Origin: Marinomonas arctica
GTDB lineage: Bacteria > Pseudomonadota > Gammaproteobacteria > Pseudomonadales > Marinomonadaceae
DNA length: 64,000 nucleotides
Assembly: GCF_003259225.1 (NCBI RefSeq)
Contig: NZ_QHJF01000013.1
Location: 62,001 to 126,000, forward strand
Reading direction: 5' to 3'
Shown: positions 27,763-36,036 of the stretch, one piece after another
Position numbering within the stretch: position 1 is the stretch's first letter
How the letters are laid out: each line of letters opens with the position of its first letter
Notes under the pieces: model-generated
Database searches by the model: none
Told to the model about the DNA's origin: nothing
What the model saw: only the letters and a program-made list of their open reading frames with translations
Program-made: the position numbers and the translations under genes

Positions 27763-28797
27763 ATGAAACCAACCAGTATCGAGGTGGCTAGACTTGCAGG
27801 CGTCTCTCGAACCACCGTATCCTTTGTATTGAACAATGTTAAAAAATCTGGCATCAGTGAAGCAACTCGCACCAAAGTGCTCAATGCGGCAGCAGAACTG
27901 GGTTATGAACCTAATGCGGCAGCACAATCTCTTGCTTCTGGCTCGTCAGCCACCATAGGACTCGTGCTACCTGACATTCAACATCTTTATGTGGATGCCT
28001 TCTTAGCTCGTGTTGTCGCTTCTGTAGCGGAAGAATCTCGTGCACAAAATATGAAACTATTAATCGAGTCTACCGATGGCGAAGCGTCACAGAACTATCG
28101 AAGATTGGCTAAAAGTGGTCGCGTAGATGGTTTGATCGTCGTAAACCCCAGAGAAGGTGATTATCGAGAGCTCTCTGAAATCAATCGTTTATTTATGCCT
28201 CTTGTTGCCTTTGGCAGTCCATCACGCAGCATTGCAACGGGATACGAATTCAGCACGACAGGGAGTAATAACTTTGTTAATGCGAAACTGGCCGTCAATC
28301 ACCTAATTCAACTCGGCCATAAAAAAATAGCTCATATTGGATTTGCATCCTCCACCTTTGCCAGTGTGCATTCTCGAGAAAGAGGCTGGTTAAGTGCTCT
28401 AGAAGAAGCCGGTCTGGAGCAGTACGCAGTCAAAGAATTTGCCAATTTAAGTGCCGACAGTGGATACCAAGCCTGTCTGCGCTTATTGCAGAAAAACACC
28501 TCCTTTAGCGCGATTTTTGTTGGTAACGATACGGTTGCCTTTGGGGTAATAAAAGCACTGTCAGACAAGGGATTAAAAGTACCTGAAGACGTCGCTATTG
28601 TCGGTTATGATGACATTCCACTGGCTAATTATGCTCCTATTCGTCTCACCACCATAAAAACCTTCCCAGAAGAACATGGTCAGAAATCGGTGGCCATGCT
28701 GCTAGAACAGCTAAACGGCAACACTGCAGCAACACATCATAGAATTGAATCTCAGTTGATTGTGAGAGACTCTTGTGGTCCGAAACTAACAGCATAA
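27763..28797 (+). CDS. LacI-family transcriptional regulator
   Basis: Regulator of 344 residues. The N-terminal HTH (TSIEVARLAGVSRTTVSFVLN) and hinge (YEPNAAAQSLASG) are followed by a periplasmic-binding-like sugar sensor (TIGLVLPDIQH, AIFVGNDTVAFGVIKAL, AIVGYDDIPLANY). It closes the alpha-galactoside cluster and is the natural candidate to bind the twin CG-centred palindromes at 23027 and 23091. The inducer is presumably an alpha-galactoside or a product of MelA. Confidence 0.92.
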   Translation: MKPTSIEVARLAGVSRTTVSFVLNNVKKSGISEATRTKVLNAAAELGYEPNAAAQSLASGSSATIGLVLPDIQHLYVDAFLARVVASVAEESRAQNMKLLIESTDGEASQNYRRLAKSGRVDGLIVVNPREGDYRELSEINRLFMPLVAFGSPSRSIATGYEFSTTGSNNFVNAKLAVNHLIQLGHKKIAHIGFASSTFASVHSRERGWLSALEEAGLEQYAVKEFANLSADSGYQACLRLLQKNTSFSAIFVGNDTVAFGVIKALSDKGLKVPEDVAIVGYDDIPLANYAPIRLTTIKTFPEEHGQKSVAMLLEQLNGNTAATHHRIESQLIVRDSCGPKLTA

Positions 28798-28828
28798 AAA
28801 GCAGAATAAGAAGACGTTTCAGCAGACA

Positions 28829-29086
28829 TCAGTCATCCTCCGAAAATAGGGTTTCTATTTCATCCCATTGGGGTAATCGATGCTTTTTAGGCGTCACATC
28901 CAGTGTTAAACCAACCGCATCTAGGTAACGTTGCAGAATATCTAACGACCCAGTGAAGTGGCCATTTTCGATCAAGGACAAGGTCGATTTATGTATACCT
29001 GTCTGCTCTGCGATCTGCTTTTGCGTTTTTTTCAGCGCTTTGCGTGCGGCACAAATTTTCTCGCCGATTTCTTCTCGATTTGCCAT
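28829..29086 (-). CDS. Small XRE/HipB-like HTH regulator
   Basis: An 85-residue single-domain protein if read from the ATG at 29084-29086, which has GGAT upstream; the longer frame from 29113 has no ribosome binding site and runs up to an operator repeat. The Cro/C1-type HTH is ICAARKALKKTQKQIAEQTGIHKSTLSLIE, here shown only in part by QIAEQTGIHKSTLSLIE, and the tail resembles HipB-type antitoxin regulators. No toxin gene lies next to it. Two identical 24-bp palindromic repeats lie just upstream and probably mediate autoregulation. Confidence 0.8.
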   Translation of the reverse strand: MANREEIGEKICAARKALKKTQKQIAEQTGIHKSTLSLIENGHFTGSLDILQRYLDAVGLTLDVTPKKHRLPQWDEIETLFSEDD

Positions 29087-29115
29087 TCTGCTATCCAACA
29101 CCCTTACTGACATGC

Positions 29116-29139
29116 AAAAGTTTACTATATAGCAAACAA
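29116..29139. promoter_or_regulatory. XRE operator candidate, copy 1
   Basis: A 24-bp unit containing GTTTACTATATAGCAAAC, a palindrome with one mismatched pair. It is repeated exactly at 29155-29178, 39 bp away. It is 30 bp upstream of the XRE start codon. Confidence 0.6.
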
Positions 29140-29154
29140 TATAGTCTAAACATT

Positions 29155-29178
29155 AAAAGTTTACTATATAGCAAACAA
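29155..29178. promoter_or_regulatory. XRE operator candidate, copy 2
   Basis: Exact second copy of the 24-bp unit at 29116. It ends 10 bp before the stop codon of the upstream unknown gene, so both copies fill the 102-bp gap and should cover the XRE promoter. Confidence 0.6.
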
Positions 29179-29188
29179 ATTAGTCGAT

Positions 29189-30127
29189 TTAACGCTTCTT
29201 CTGATACACAGAGAAGTCGATGACATTGTCTTTGTGTTTAATGTCTTTTTGCTTAACGTCTTTGTTCTTCTCAGGGCTGGGTTTGGCGTTTTTTGTTTTG
29301 GCATTTTTTTGATTCCGTTCACCTTCCCCCAAATGCGCAACACCAACTGGCAAGGATTTGAGCAATTCGTCAAGGGCGGCGTCGGCGGCGTCGTCATCCA
29401 AGTCTTCTACCATATTGTCTAACGAGAAGCGTTGAAAGTAATTTTTCACTTCCAACAAGTTCGGTGTGATGGTTTTTTCTGGATCAGAAGAATAGGCGTT
29501 GAGCCATTGCAGTAAAAAAGCTTGAACAGGATAAAAATAATCTTTTTGGCCTTTCGCATGACGGAGGATTTCGCCAGTATAAAGGTTGAAGTCGAGTAAG
29601 TCCTCTTCCTCTTCGAGCATGAAGTCTTCGTAACAATGACGCTGCAAATGCCAAGACACATCATTGATATGAGCTTGCGCGCTGCGATCATTGCGTTGAT
29701 AAAATAACGCATTGTTACCTCGTCGATGGCACGCGTCTAAGGATTCCGCAATCTCTTCCACGTTCATATTATGCGGGGCGGTAATGCCCATAACATTCAG
29801 GTATAAATGCCCTTCAAAATCGTTTAAAAAGCTGGCTACGTCTCCTTTTTTTGGCGCTAACATGGTCATGCAATAACGTGTATTGTAATCCATTACCAGC
29901 AAGTATTTTTGCCGTTTCACCGAGATACAGTGTACCAACCAATGCCACTCTGTGTCGTATGCGTCGGTTAGCCCTAACCGATCAGGAAACACCACCCCCT
30001 CTTTGGCCTGTTCAATGGATTCAGCAATGGTTTTGTGCGGTGGCGTTGCGACACAGGTGCGTTTTTCGCCTTTCACCGTGGCAGTAAAACACTCCGTCGC
30101 TGCTTTCGTACAGTTAAACACCCACAT
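29189..30127 (-). CDS. Conserved protein of unknown function (possible DUF6933-like N-terminus)
   Basis: A 312-residue soluble protein with GGAGG six bases before the ATG. The opening MWVFNCTKAATE recalls DUF6933-type proteins, from memory only. Residues about 170-190 are very acidic (FMLEEEEDLLDFN), a second acidic stretch EDLDDDAADAALDE lies near 255, and the last 50 residues are lysine-rich with repeated KDxK units. No catalytic motif is evident. The XRE gene downstream has its own operators, so the two may or may not be co-expressed. Confidence 0.7.
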   Translation of the reverse strand: MWVFNCTKAATECFTATVKGEKRTCVATPPHKTIAESIEQAKEGVVFPDRLGLTDAYDTEWHWLVHCISVKRQKYLLVMDYNTRYCMTMLAPKKGDVASFLNDFEGHLYLNVMGITAPHNMNVEEIAESLDACHRRGNNALFYQRNDRSAQAHINDVSWHLQRHCYEDFMLEEEEDLLDFNLYTGEILRHAKGQKDYFYPVQAFLLQWLNAYSSDPEKTITPNLLEVKNYFQRFSLDNMVEDLDDDAADAALDELLKSLPVGVAHLGEGERNQKNAKTKNAKPSPEKNKDVKQKDIKHKDNVIDFSVYQKKR

Positions 30128-30296
30128 TAGAGGCCTCCGGTATTAGATTGGTAGGGAATACATTCTTATCAACTACCCGTTATTTTGCCACATATGGACA
30201 AAAGCTCATTGGACTTTCGTTAAAAACAGCGTTTTTTTGTCGGTATGTCTCAGCAGTCACCTTGTGAGCCTAATGGAATGCCCTGCTCTGCAGAAT

Positions 30297-30381
30297 AAAA
30301 AAGGCGAACCGATTAATTGGTTCGCCTAAAGCGGTTGTTACTTATCAGTTCAGGGAATCGAGATTGTTACTCAAGCATGTT
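30297..30381. repeat. 85-bp direct repeat, left copy (flank of TonB-receptor block)
   Basis: Identical over 85 bases to 34507-34591. The right copy contains the last three codons and terminator of the HPF/RaiA-like gene; this left copy is a detached duplicate of that gene end. It includes the stem AGGCGAACC (30302-30310) with GGTTCGCCT (30319-30327) and an A-tract, which now serves as terminator for the minus-strand AraC gene. The remainder of 30128-30404 shows no gene. Confidence 0.92.
30302..30327 (-). terminator. Rho-independent terminator in left 85-bp repeat
   Basis: Nine-pair stem AGGCGAACC/GGTTCGCCT with a short ATTAAT centre and, on the minus strand, a following T-run. It is placed to end transcription of the AraC-family gene at 30405-31250. 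Confidence 0.8.
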
Positions 30382-30404
30382 TGTTAATAGGGTCTTTTTA
30401 ATAA

Positions 30405-31250
30405 CTAAATGTCGTTGTGATCTGGAAGGATTATCGTAGGCACACCGGCCGTTTCTAATGCTGTTGTCCGTTCGAAAAGGTATCTCGCTGGTGGCTTACC
30501 AACCACCTTACGGAACATGGTGACAAAACCACTGGCATTCTCGTAACCTAATTCCAGCGCCACCATTTGCACGCTTTCGCCTTTGCTCAGACGCTGAAGA
30601 GCAATCATTACATGAAGCTGTCGACGCCAGCGTCCAAAACTCATTCCGACTTCTGAGGACATATATCGGCTCATGCTTCTCTCACTCATACCGATGCGAG
30701 AAGCCCAACTGCCTTTGGCGGTTTTTTCTGCCGGATCGGCTAATAACATCTCGACCAGTCGACGTAGTCTAGAGTCTCTCGGCATCGGCAAATAAAAATC
30801 CTCCACCGGAGCCATGGTTAATTCATCGAGTAAAGTAGCAATTAATCGTTCTTCACTCCCTCCCAAAACATACAGCTCTGGAATAATTGTCGCTCTTATA
30901 AGCAGTTCACGTAACAGAGGAGACACAGAAATGGTGCAACAGGTTTTAGGAAGGTTATCGACAGCGTCAGGTTCTACAAACAAACAATAACATTCACCAG
31001 ACCCCTTAGCCGAATGCAATACGTCTCCAGGAATCCATACCGCGCACTGTGGCGGGACAATCCAAACGCCATCTTCAATTTCACAGCGAATAGTGCCACG
31101 AACAGAATAAATCAATTGCGCTTTACGATGTTGGTGTTGCTCATGCTCCCAGTCTTTGGTGATCGCTGTCGCACTCAATGCAACAACATGACGCTGCACA
31201 CTGTCCACGTCTATCGTCTTACTAGCAGTCAAATCAGTTTTAATAATCAT
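30405..31250 (-). CDS. AraC-family transcriptional regulator
   Basis: Regulator of about 281 residues if started at the ATG at 31248-31250; the frame extends to a TTG at 31319 but neither start has a clear ribosome binding site. The N-terminal cupin contains HRKAQLIYSVRGTIRC and VPPQCAVWIPGDVLHS. The C-terminal double HTH contains WASRIGMSERSMSRYM and ALELGYENASGFVTMFRKVVGKPP. It is divergent from a TonB-dependent receptor and likely controls it in response to the transported ligand. Both lie inside the repeat-bounded block. Confidence 0.88.
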   Translation of the reverse strand: MIIKTDLTASKTIDVDSVQRHVVALSATAITKDWEHEQHQHRKAQLIYSVRGTIRCEIEDGVWIVPPQCAVWIPGDVLHSAKGSGECYCLFVEPDAVDNLPKTCCTISVSPLLRELLIRATIIPELYVLGGSEERLIATLLDELTMAPVEDFYLPMPRDSRLRRLVEMLLADPAEKTAKGSWASRIGMSERSMSRYMSSEVGMSFGRWRRQLHVMIALQRLSKGESVQMVALELGYENASGFVTMFRKVVGKPPARYLFERTTALETAGVPTIILPDHNDI

Positions 31251-31398
31251 AATAGTAGGTACAACATGTCTAGTCAGATATCTGGCCCAATTGCAAACAA
31301 CTATAGTTAAATTATTCAATAGAACACAAGCGACGTTAATATCATGACGGAATTTAAGCGGGAAAGTTAAGGTATCTCGTATTACGGCTAGTCAAATA

Positions 31399-31408
31399 CC
31401 CCCCCCCC
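31399..31408. repeat. Poly-C tract (10 bases) in the regulator/receptor intergenic region
   Basis: Ten consecutive C residues lie 103 bp upstream of the receptor ATG and about 150 bp upstream of the divergent AraC start. The receptor frame is closed by a stop at 31479-31481, so the tract is not coding. Tracts of this kind vary in length by slippage and in Neisseria alter promoter spacing; that role here is inference. Confidence 0.85.
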
Positions 31409-31412
31409 AGAA

Positions 31413-31443
31413 ATTGGCCGAATTGAACAATAATTTGGCCAAT
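31413..31443. promoter_or_regulatory. Inverted repeat, candidate regulator site
   Basis: ATTGGCC (31413-31419) and GGCCAAT (31437-31443) are perfect inverted arms with a 17-base spacer, directly beside the poly-C tract and upstream of the TonB receptor. AraC-type proteins more often use direct repeats, so the binder is uncertain. A weak Fur-like string AATGAAAATGAGTCTT lies at 31491-31506. Confidence 0.35.
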
Positions 31444-31511
31444 ATTCGCTATCCGCCATGAATCTATGTGGTGTTAAATGACTCATCACAAATGAAAATG
31501 AGTCTTATTTA

Positions 31512-33599
31512 ATGAAATGTCACCTTTTCCCTCTAGCACCAAGCATTCGACCAATCTCACCAACAATAGCGCCGCCTTTAAAAAATTCTGGGTATTACAA
31601 CGTCATACATCTCGGACGGTGTGTATCACTTGGTGTCGCAATTGCCGCAGGTACATCTATTAGCACACAGAATGCGTTTGCAAATGAATCAACCACTCAA
31701 GAAGCTCAAAATACAGCCGTTCAACTAACTGGTATTGTTGTTACAGCATCACCAGGTGGCGTTGCACAAGATGTTAATGATGCGCCCGCTTCAATTAGCG
31801 TTATTACCCGCGAAGAACTCGAAAGTAAACCTTACCGTGATTTGGCGGACGCTCTTTCTTCTGTTCCAGGATTAACCACTACTGGCGGCAATGATCGCAA
31901 GGAAATTAGTATTCGAGGAATGGGATCTGCTTACACGCTGATACTGATCGATGGTAAGCGTACGGATTCTCGAGAAACAAGTCGTCTTTCTGACGGTCTG
32001 GGCCAGATGAACGCTTGGACACCACCCATTTCAGCCATTGAACGTATCGAGATAGTACGTGGACCTATGTCTTCATTATACGGTGCCGATGCAATGGGGG
32101 GAGTTATCAATGTTATCACTCGTAAGGTTGCCAAAGAATGGGGCGGCGAAGTGAGTACAGACTCATTATTGCAGGAGAATTCCAAATCTGGAGACGCAAA
32201 TCAGGGCAGTTTTTTTCTAACAGGTCCAATCAAGCAAGATTTGCTCGGCTTGCAGCTCTATGGTCAGTATTCTAAGCGCGACGAAGATAATATCTACAAT
32301 GGATATCGTGATAGCACACGCAACAACATCACCGCAAAATTCGCACTGACTCCAACACCAGACCACGACATCATTTTTGCAGCAAATCACACAGAGCAGC
32401 ATGTTGAACAAGAACTGGGCAAAAGTATCGACCCAAACTGCGCTACCTATTCCTATTACGGTTGCGCCACACCCTATGACAAAAAGGTAGATGTTGATCG
32501 CTTCTCGCTATCACATACAGGACGTTGGATGCTAGGAACATCAGAAACCTATGTTCAGCAGGAAACTTTCAATGTTTCCTCACAAGATATTCGCTTAAAA
32601 AATACCGAATTTCGTACCTCCTTGGCGATGCCACTGGAAGAACATCTTGTCACCGTAGGTGGTGGCAGTCGACATAATACGCTACACGACAGCTTTTCGA
32701 ATCGTGTGACAAATCAATATGATATTACCCGTAAGCAGAATTCCCTATTTGCAGAAGATGATTGGTATTTGACGGACACTTTTACATTAACCGCAGGTGC
32801 TCGTCTCGACGACGATAACCGTTACGGTCATCATTGGAGCCCTCGTGTTTATGGTGTTTGGGGAATCACTCCACAATGGACATTAAAAGGAGGTGTGACT
32901 TCAGGCTTCAAATCACCTGACATGACAAAAGTAGCCAGTGGCTACGCATCAGCCAGCGGCCTCGGTAACATCTATGGTAATGACGACTTAAAGCCAGAAA
33001 AATCGCTTAGTCAGGAAATCGGCATTCTGTACAGTAACAATGGAGTGACTGGCGGATTGACTTTATTCAACAACAAATTTGAGGACAAGATAACCACCGT
33101 TGCTTGTGGTAGTGATTGTCCACCATCAAGAGGCACGAACGCTCTCACTTACGCAAATGTAGATAAGGCCATCACTCGCGGCGTTGAAGCGAGCTTAGGA
33201 CTTCCTCTGTCATCGAACATAACCTTGGATAACAGCTACACCTTCACTTACTCCAGACAAGAATCTGGTAGTTATGAGGGAAAGCCCTTAAACAAACTAC
33301 CACGCCACCAGCTAACGAGTACGCTAAATTATAAGCCAACAGCAGAGTTTACCTCTTGGGCTCGCTTAGCTTATCGCGGTAAAGACAGTGATAACGTTGG
33401 TGGCACAGCCGCCTTACTATCCCCCGTCGAATCGCCTGCATTCACTACATTCGATATCGGCGCTAGCTACAATATCAATCAAACTCTCAGTCTTCGCGCT
33501 GCAATTTATAACCTTGCAAACCAAAAAATTGACTACAACGAATATGGATTTGTCGACGACGGCCGCCGCTATTGGCTGGGAATGACTGCAAAATTTTAA
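31512..33599 (+). CDS. TonB-dependent outer-membrane receptor (siderophore type)
   Basis: Outer-membrane gated channel of 695 residues. A long signal region (about 53 residues, cleaving near NAFA-NE) is followed by the TonB box GIVVTAS and a plug domain with ISVITREELE, EISIRGMGSAYTLILIDG and IERIEIVRGPMSSLYGADA. The barrel ends YWLGMTAKF with the terminal phenylalanine of outer-membrane proteins. The overall pattern is closest to catecholate siderophore receptors (CirA/FepA/IrgA type), though the ligand cannot be read from sequence. It heads a three-gene operon and is divergent from an AraC regulator. Confidence 0.9.
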   Translation: MKCHLFPLAPSIRPISPTIAPPLKNSGYYNVIHLGRCVSLGVAIAAGTSISTQNAFANESTTQEAQNTAVQLTGIVVTASPGGVAQDVNDAPASISVITREELESKPYRDLADALSSVPGLTTTGGNDRKEISIRGMGSAYTLILIDGKRTDSRETSRLSDGLGQMNAWTPPISAIERIEIVRGPMSSLYGADAMGGVINVITRKVAKEWGGEVSTDSLLQENSKSGDANQGSFFLTGPIKQDLLGLQLYGQYSKRDEDNIYNGYRDSTRNNITAKFALTPTPDHDIIFAANHTEQHVEQELGKSIDPNCATYSYYGCATPYDKKVDVDRFSLSHTGRWMLGTSETYVQQETFNVSSQDIRLKNTEFRTSLAMPLEEHLVTVGGGSRHNTLHDSFSNRVTNQYDITRKQNSLFAEDDWYLTDTFTLTAGARLDDDNRYGHHWSPRVYGVWGITPQWTLKGGVTSGFKSPDMTKVASGYASASGLGNIYGNDDLKPEKSLSQEIGILYSNNGVTGGLTLFNNKFEDKITTVACGSDCPPSRGTNALTYANVDKAITRGVEASLGLPLSSNITLDNSYTFTYSRQESGSYEGKPLNKLPRHQLTSTLNYKPTAEFTSWARLAYRGKDSDNVGGTAALLSPVESPAFTTFDIGASYNINQTLSLRAAIYNLANQKIDYNEYGFVDDGRRYWLGMTAKF

Positions 33600-33629
33600 C
33601 CCCAACCCACTACTATGAAAGGTATTAAG

Positions 33630-34022
33630 ATGAATAATGAAGCAAACAGAATCACGTTATTTTGGCTAACAACGGCTGTCGGTGCGGTACTTTTTGTGAC
33701 ACTGCAGTTATTTTTCTTCCTCAATGACTATGTTATTGCGAAAGGTCAGGGCCCAGCAATCACCTTTGATACCAATACGTTATGGATGTTTTCCGCATAC
33801 TATGGCATTTGGATCGTAACGGTTCTAATGACCTTAATTGGAACCACGAAAGCGCAATGGTTGGCTCTCATTATCGGAGGACTTCTTGTCGCGCTAAACA
33901 CTCTTGGAGGTATCTTTGATGGGATCCGAGATGGCGCTCACGTTGCATTCTCAGCACTGTTTTTCATCACACTTCCTGGTGTATGTGCCATCGTCGCTAC
34001 TTGGCGGGCGTTAACAAAATAG
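33630..34022 (+). CDS. Small four-span membrane protein of unknown function
   Basis: A 130-residue protein starting at the ATG at 33630, chosen for GAAAGG seven bases upstream rather than the ATG at 33615. It has four hydrophobic segments (about 8-32, 48-70, 76-98, 104-126) and no recognised motif. It follows the receptor by 30 bp and precedes another unknown gene by 9 bp, so it probably functions with the receptor, perhaps in uptake across the inner membrane or as an accessory. That function is inference only. Confidence 0.75.
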   Translation: MNNEANRITLFWLTTAVGAVLFVTLQLFFFLNDYVIAKGQGPAITFDTNTLWMFSAYYGIWIVTVLMTLIGTTKAQWLALIIGGLLVALNTLGGIFDGIRDGAHVAFSALFFITLPGVCAIVATWRALTK

Positions 34023-34031
34023 GAGTACATT

Positions 34032-34460
34032 ATGTCAATGAATAGTTCGCAATTTCCTTTTGTTTGGATAAGTCTTGCACACGAACCTGGGCAAGACTCG
34101 CAAAAAGATTTCGATGAATTCGAAGCAAACTTGAAACGAGGAGAACCCTTTGTGCTTTTGAGCGACTCGGCTCCGACAGGTGATCACGACCACTCTAAGG
34201 AAGAAAAGAAACGCACATCACTGTGGATGAAAAAAAACAAGGCAGAGCTTCGCAAGTTAGTTATCGCCATGATTCTAATAGAACCCAACACAGCCAAACG
34301 TTTGGGATTCAAAGCATTCTCGGAAGTTTTTGCCAAATTCTGGGGCTACCCTTTGATTTTGGCATCGTCAACAGATGCTGCTATGGAGATTGCCAAAGGA
34401 TTGCTTCCCACTCACAACGAGGCAAACATTAATGAATCAGGAATGACGAATCAGACATAA
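34032..34460 (+). CDS. Cytoplasmic protein of unknown function in receptor operon
   Basis: A 142-residue protein with AGGAG seven bases before the ATG. It has no signal peptide or membrane span. The middle is charged (DHDHSKEEKKRTSLWMKKNKAE) only in part shown here as SKEEKKRTSLWMKK, followed by an alpha/beta-like stretch LVIAMILIEP and WGYPLILASSTDAAMEIAKG. It is the third gene of the receptor operon and ends 46 bp before the right 85-bp repeat. I do not recognise the family. Confidence 0.75.
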   Translation: MSMNSSQFPFVWISLAHEPGQDSQKDFDEFEANLKRGEPFVLLSDSAPTGDHDHSKEEKKRTSLWMKKNKAELRKLVIAMILIEPNTAKRLGFKAFSEVFAKFWGYPLILASSTDAAMEIAKGLLPTHNEANINESGMTNQT

Positions 34461-34506
34461 TGAGCCCTGCTCTCCATAACGCCTTTGACACCGCCAATTC
34501 AAATCA

Positions 34507-34591
34507 AAAAAAGGCGAACCGATTAATTGGTTCGCCTAAAGCGGTTGTTACTTATCAGTTCAGGGAATCGAGATTGTTACTCAAGCATGTT
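34507..34591. repeat. 85-bp direct repeat, right copy (3' end of HPF/RaiA-like gene)
   Basis: Identical to 30297-30381, offset 4210 bp. It covers the stop codon and last codons of the minus-strand HPF/RaiA-like gene and its terminator stem AGGCGAACC/GGTTCGCCT (34512-34537). This copy is the native one because it is continuous with the full gene. Confidence 0.92.
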
Positions 34592-34994
34592 GGTAGTAGC
34601 CGTATTCATTTTCGTATTCTTCATAAATGTCTCGCGGCATTTTCTTCTGCGGTCTCATCTTATGAAACGCAGCTTTTAATCGCGTGGCTTTGTGTTGTAG
34701 TCGTTCAATGCGTCGTGTCACCGTTCGGCTTGTACGGCTAGCAGCGCTGTCTATGGCCGAATACAAATCGGCTTGTTGCTCGCTTATTACCACTTCTTTT
34801 TGGCCATTGAGTTTGACCAGAACTTGGCAGTGTTTGTCTTCACCACCTTTCGGACCGTTGACATCGGTAAGCGTCACGGTCACTCGTTGAATATTGTCAT
34901 AACGGGAATTCAAGGCAAAATTAAGACGACGTTTCACATACGCTTTTAAACTTTTGGTCAGCGCTAGACGACGTGCTTGGACTTTGATTCTCAT
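34581..34994 (-). CDS. HPF/RaiA-like ribosome-associated protein
   Basis: A 137-residue protein from the ATG at 34992-34994, chosen because AAGGAG lies 8 bases upstream; the longer frame from 35009 includes that site. The N-terminal 100 residues match the sigma-54 modulation / ribosome-hibernation domain (RIKVQARRLALTKSLKAYV, QRVTVTLTDVNGPKGG, DLYSAIDSAASRTSRTVTRR). The C-terminal tail is basic then acidic and tyrosine-rich. The family binds the 30S subunit under stress. Its 3' end is duplicated 4.2 kb away. It is divergent from the nhaR-like gene. Confidence 0.8.
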   Translation of the reverse strand: MRIKVQARRLALTKSLKAYVKRRLNFALNSRYDNIQRVTVTLTDVNGPKGGEDKHCQVLVKLNGQKEVVISEQQADLYSAIDSAASRTSRTVTRRIERLQHKATRLKAAFHKMRPQKKMPRDIYEEYENEYGYYQHA

Positions 34995-35119
34995 CTTGTT
35001 CTCCTTCACTCATGAATGAGTAAGTTATGTTGGAAACTTCACGTTACTCACAAAAACTCGTAAGATATAATCGAATTATTAATGTCAATAATTAGTTTTT
35101 CTCGAACTGTTGGTAAAAT

Positions 35120-36016
35120 ATGATCAATTTCAAACATTTGCATTATTTTTGGATGGTGGCGAAGCAAGGCAGCATTACAAAAGCCAGCGAACATTTGCAC
35201 ATTACACCGCAAACCATCAGCGGGCAGATAAGTCTGCTAGAAGAGCAACTGGGTAAAGATCTATTTAGCAAGGTGGGTCGCAACCTGGCGTTGACCAGTA
35301 CGGGTCATATGGTACTGAGTTACGCCGATGAGATATTTTCCTTAGGCAGCGAACTGGAACAATCTGTGCGCATCGCATCGACCGATAGAACACAATTACT
35401 GCGCGTCGGCATTGCGGATTCGATACCAAAATCCATCGCTTATCGTCTATTGGCGCCGGCTATGGCGTTAGAAGATCCGGTACGACTTGTCTGCAAAGAA
35501 AACAGTTTAGAGGATTTATTGGGCGAGTTGGCGTTGCATAAATTGGATCTTATTATTGCCGACGGTCCGATTCCAGCACATTTGAGCGTGCGAGGATTTA
35601 ATCACTTTTTGGGCGAATGTGGTACGTCTTTTATGGCGGCACCAAAGCTAATCGAACAAGGTGAAGCAGATTTTCCCAAGAGTTTAATCGGCGCACCATT
35701 TTTGATCCCAAGTGATCAATCTTTGATACAAATTCAACTCTTACAATGGCTAGAAAAACACCATATCCATCCGAAAATCATGGGCGAATTTGATGACCGA
35801 GCGTTAATGAAAACCTTTGGTCAAGCAGGTGCGGGCGTGTTTATCGTGCCATCGGCCATTGCGAGCGAGGTGGCAAAGCAGTTTCAGGTGGAGATCATCG
35901 GCAGCAGCGAAGAAATACGCGAGCAGTTCTTCGCCATTGCCACCGAACAACGTCTCTCCAACCCAGCGCTGGTTGCCATCACTGACGCAGCGAAAGGCTG
36001 GTTAAAGCGTAAATAG
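35120..36016 (+). CDS. nhaR: LysR-family regulator, NhaR type
   Basis: A 298-residue LysR regulator. The opening NFKHLHYFWMVAKQGSITKA and the HTH ITPQTISGQISLLEEQLG match NhaR, the activator of Na+/H+ antiport genes, as do LGECGTSFMAAP and MGEFDDRALMKTFGQAGAGVF in the effector domain. No nhaA lies in the window, so its target is elsewhere or the regulator has other duties. It is divergent from the ribosome-associated protein gene across 125 bp. Confidence 0.82.
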   Translation: MINFKHLHYFWMVAKQGSITKASEHLHITPQTISGQISLLEEQLGKDLFSKVGRNLALTSTGHMVLSYADEIFSLGSELEQSVRIASTDRTQLLRVGIADSIPKSIAYRLLAPAMALEDPVRLVCKENSLEDLLGELALHKLDLIIADGPIPAHLSVRGFNHFLGECGTSFMAAPKLIEQGEADFPKSLIGAPFLIPSDQSLIQIQLLQWLEKHHIHPKIMGEFDDRALMKTFGQAGAGVFIVPSAIASEVAKQFQVEIIGSSEEIREQFFAIATEQRLSNPALVAITDAAKGWLKRK

Positions 36017-36036
36017 AAAACATAAATAGCAACGTT

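Noticed and set aside
31491..31509. Fur box before the TonB receptor
   Set aside because: AATGAAAATGAGTCTT matches the Fur consensus only partly in AT-rich DNA; kept as a remark, not as a feature.
34460..34741. Plus-strand frame of 93 codons following the receptor operon
   Set aside because: It runs through the 85-bp repeat and the antisense of the HPF/RaiA-like gene and has no domain features; overlap with the preceding stop alone is not enough.
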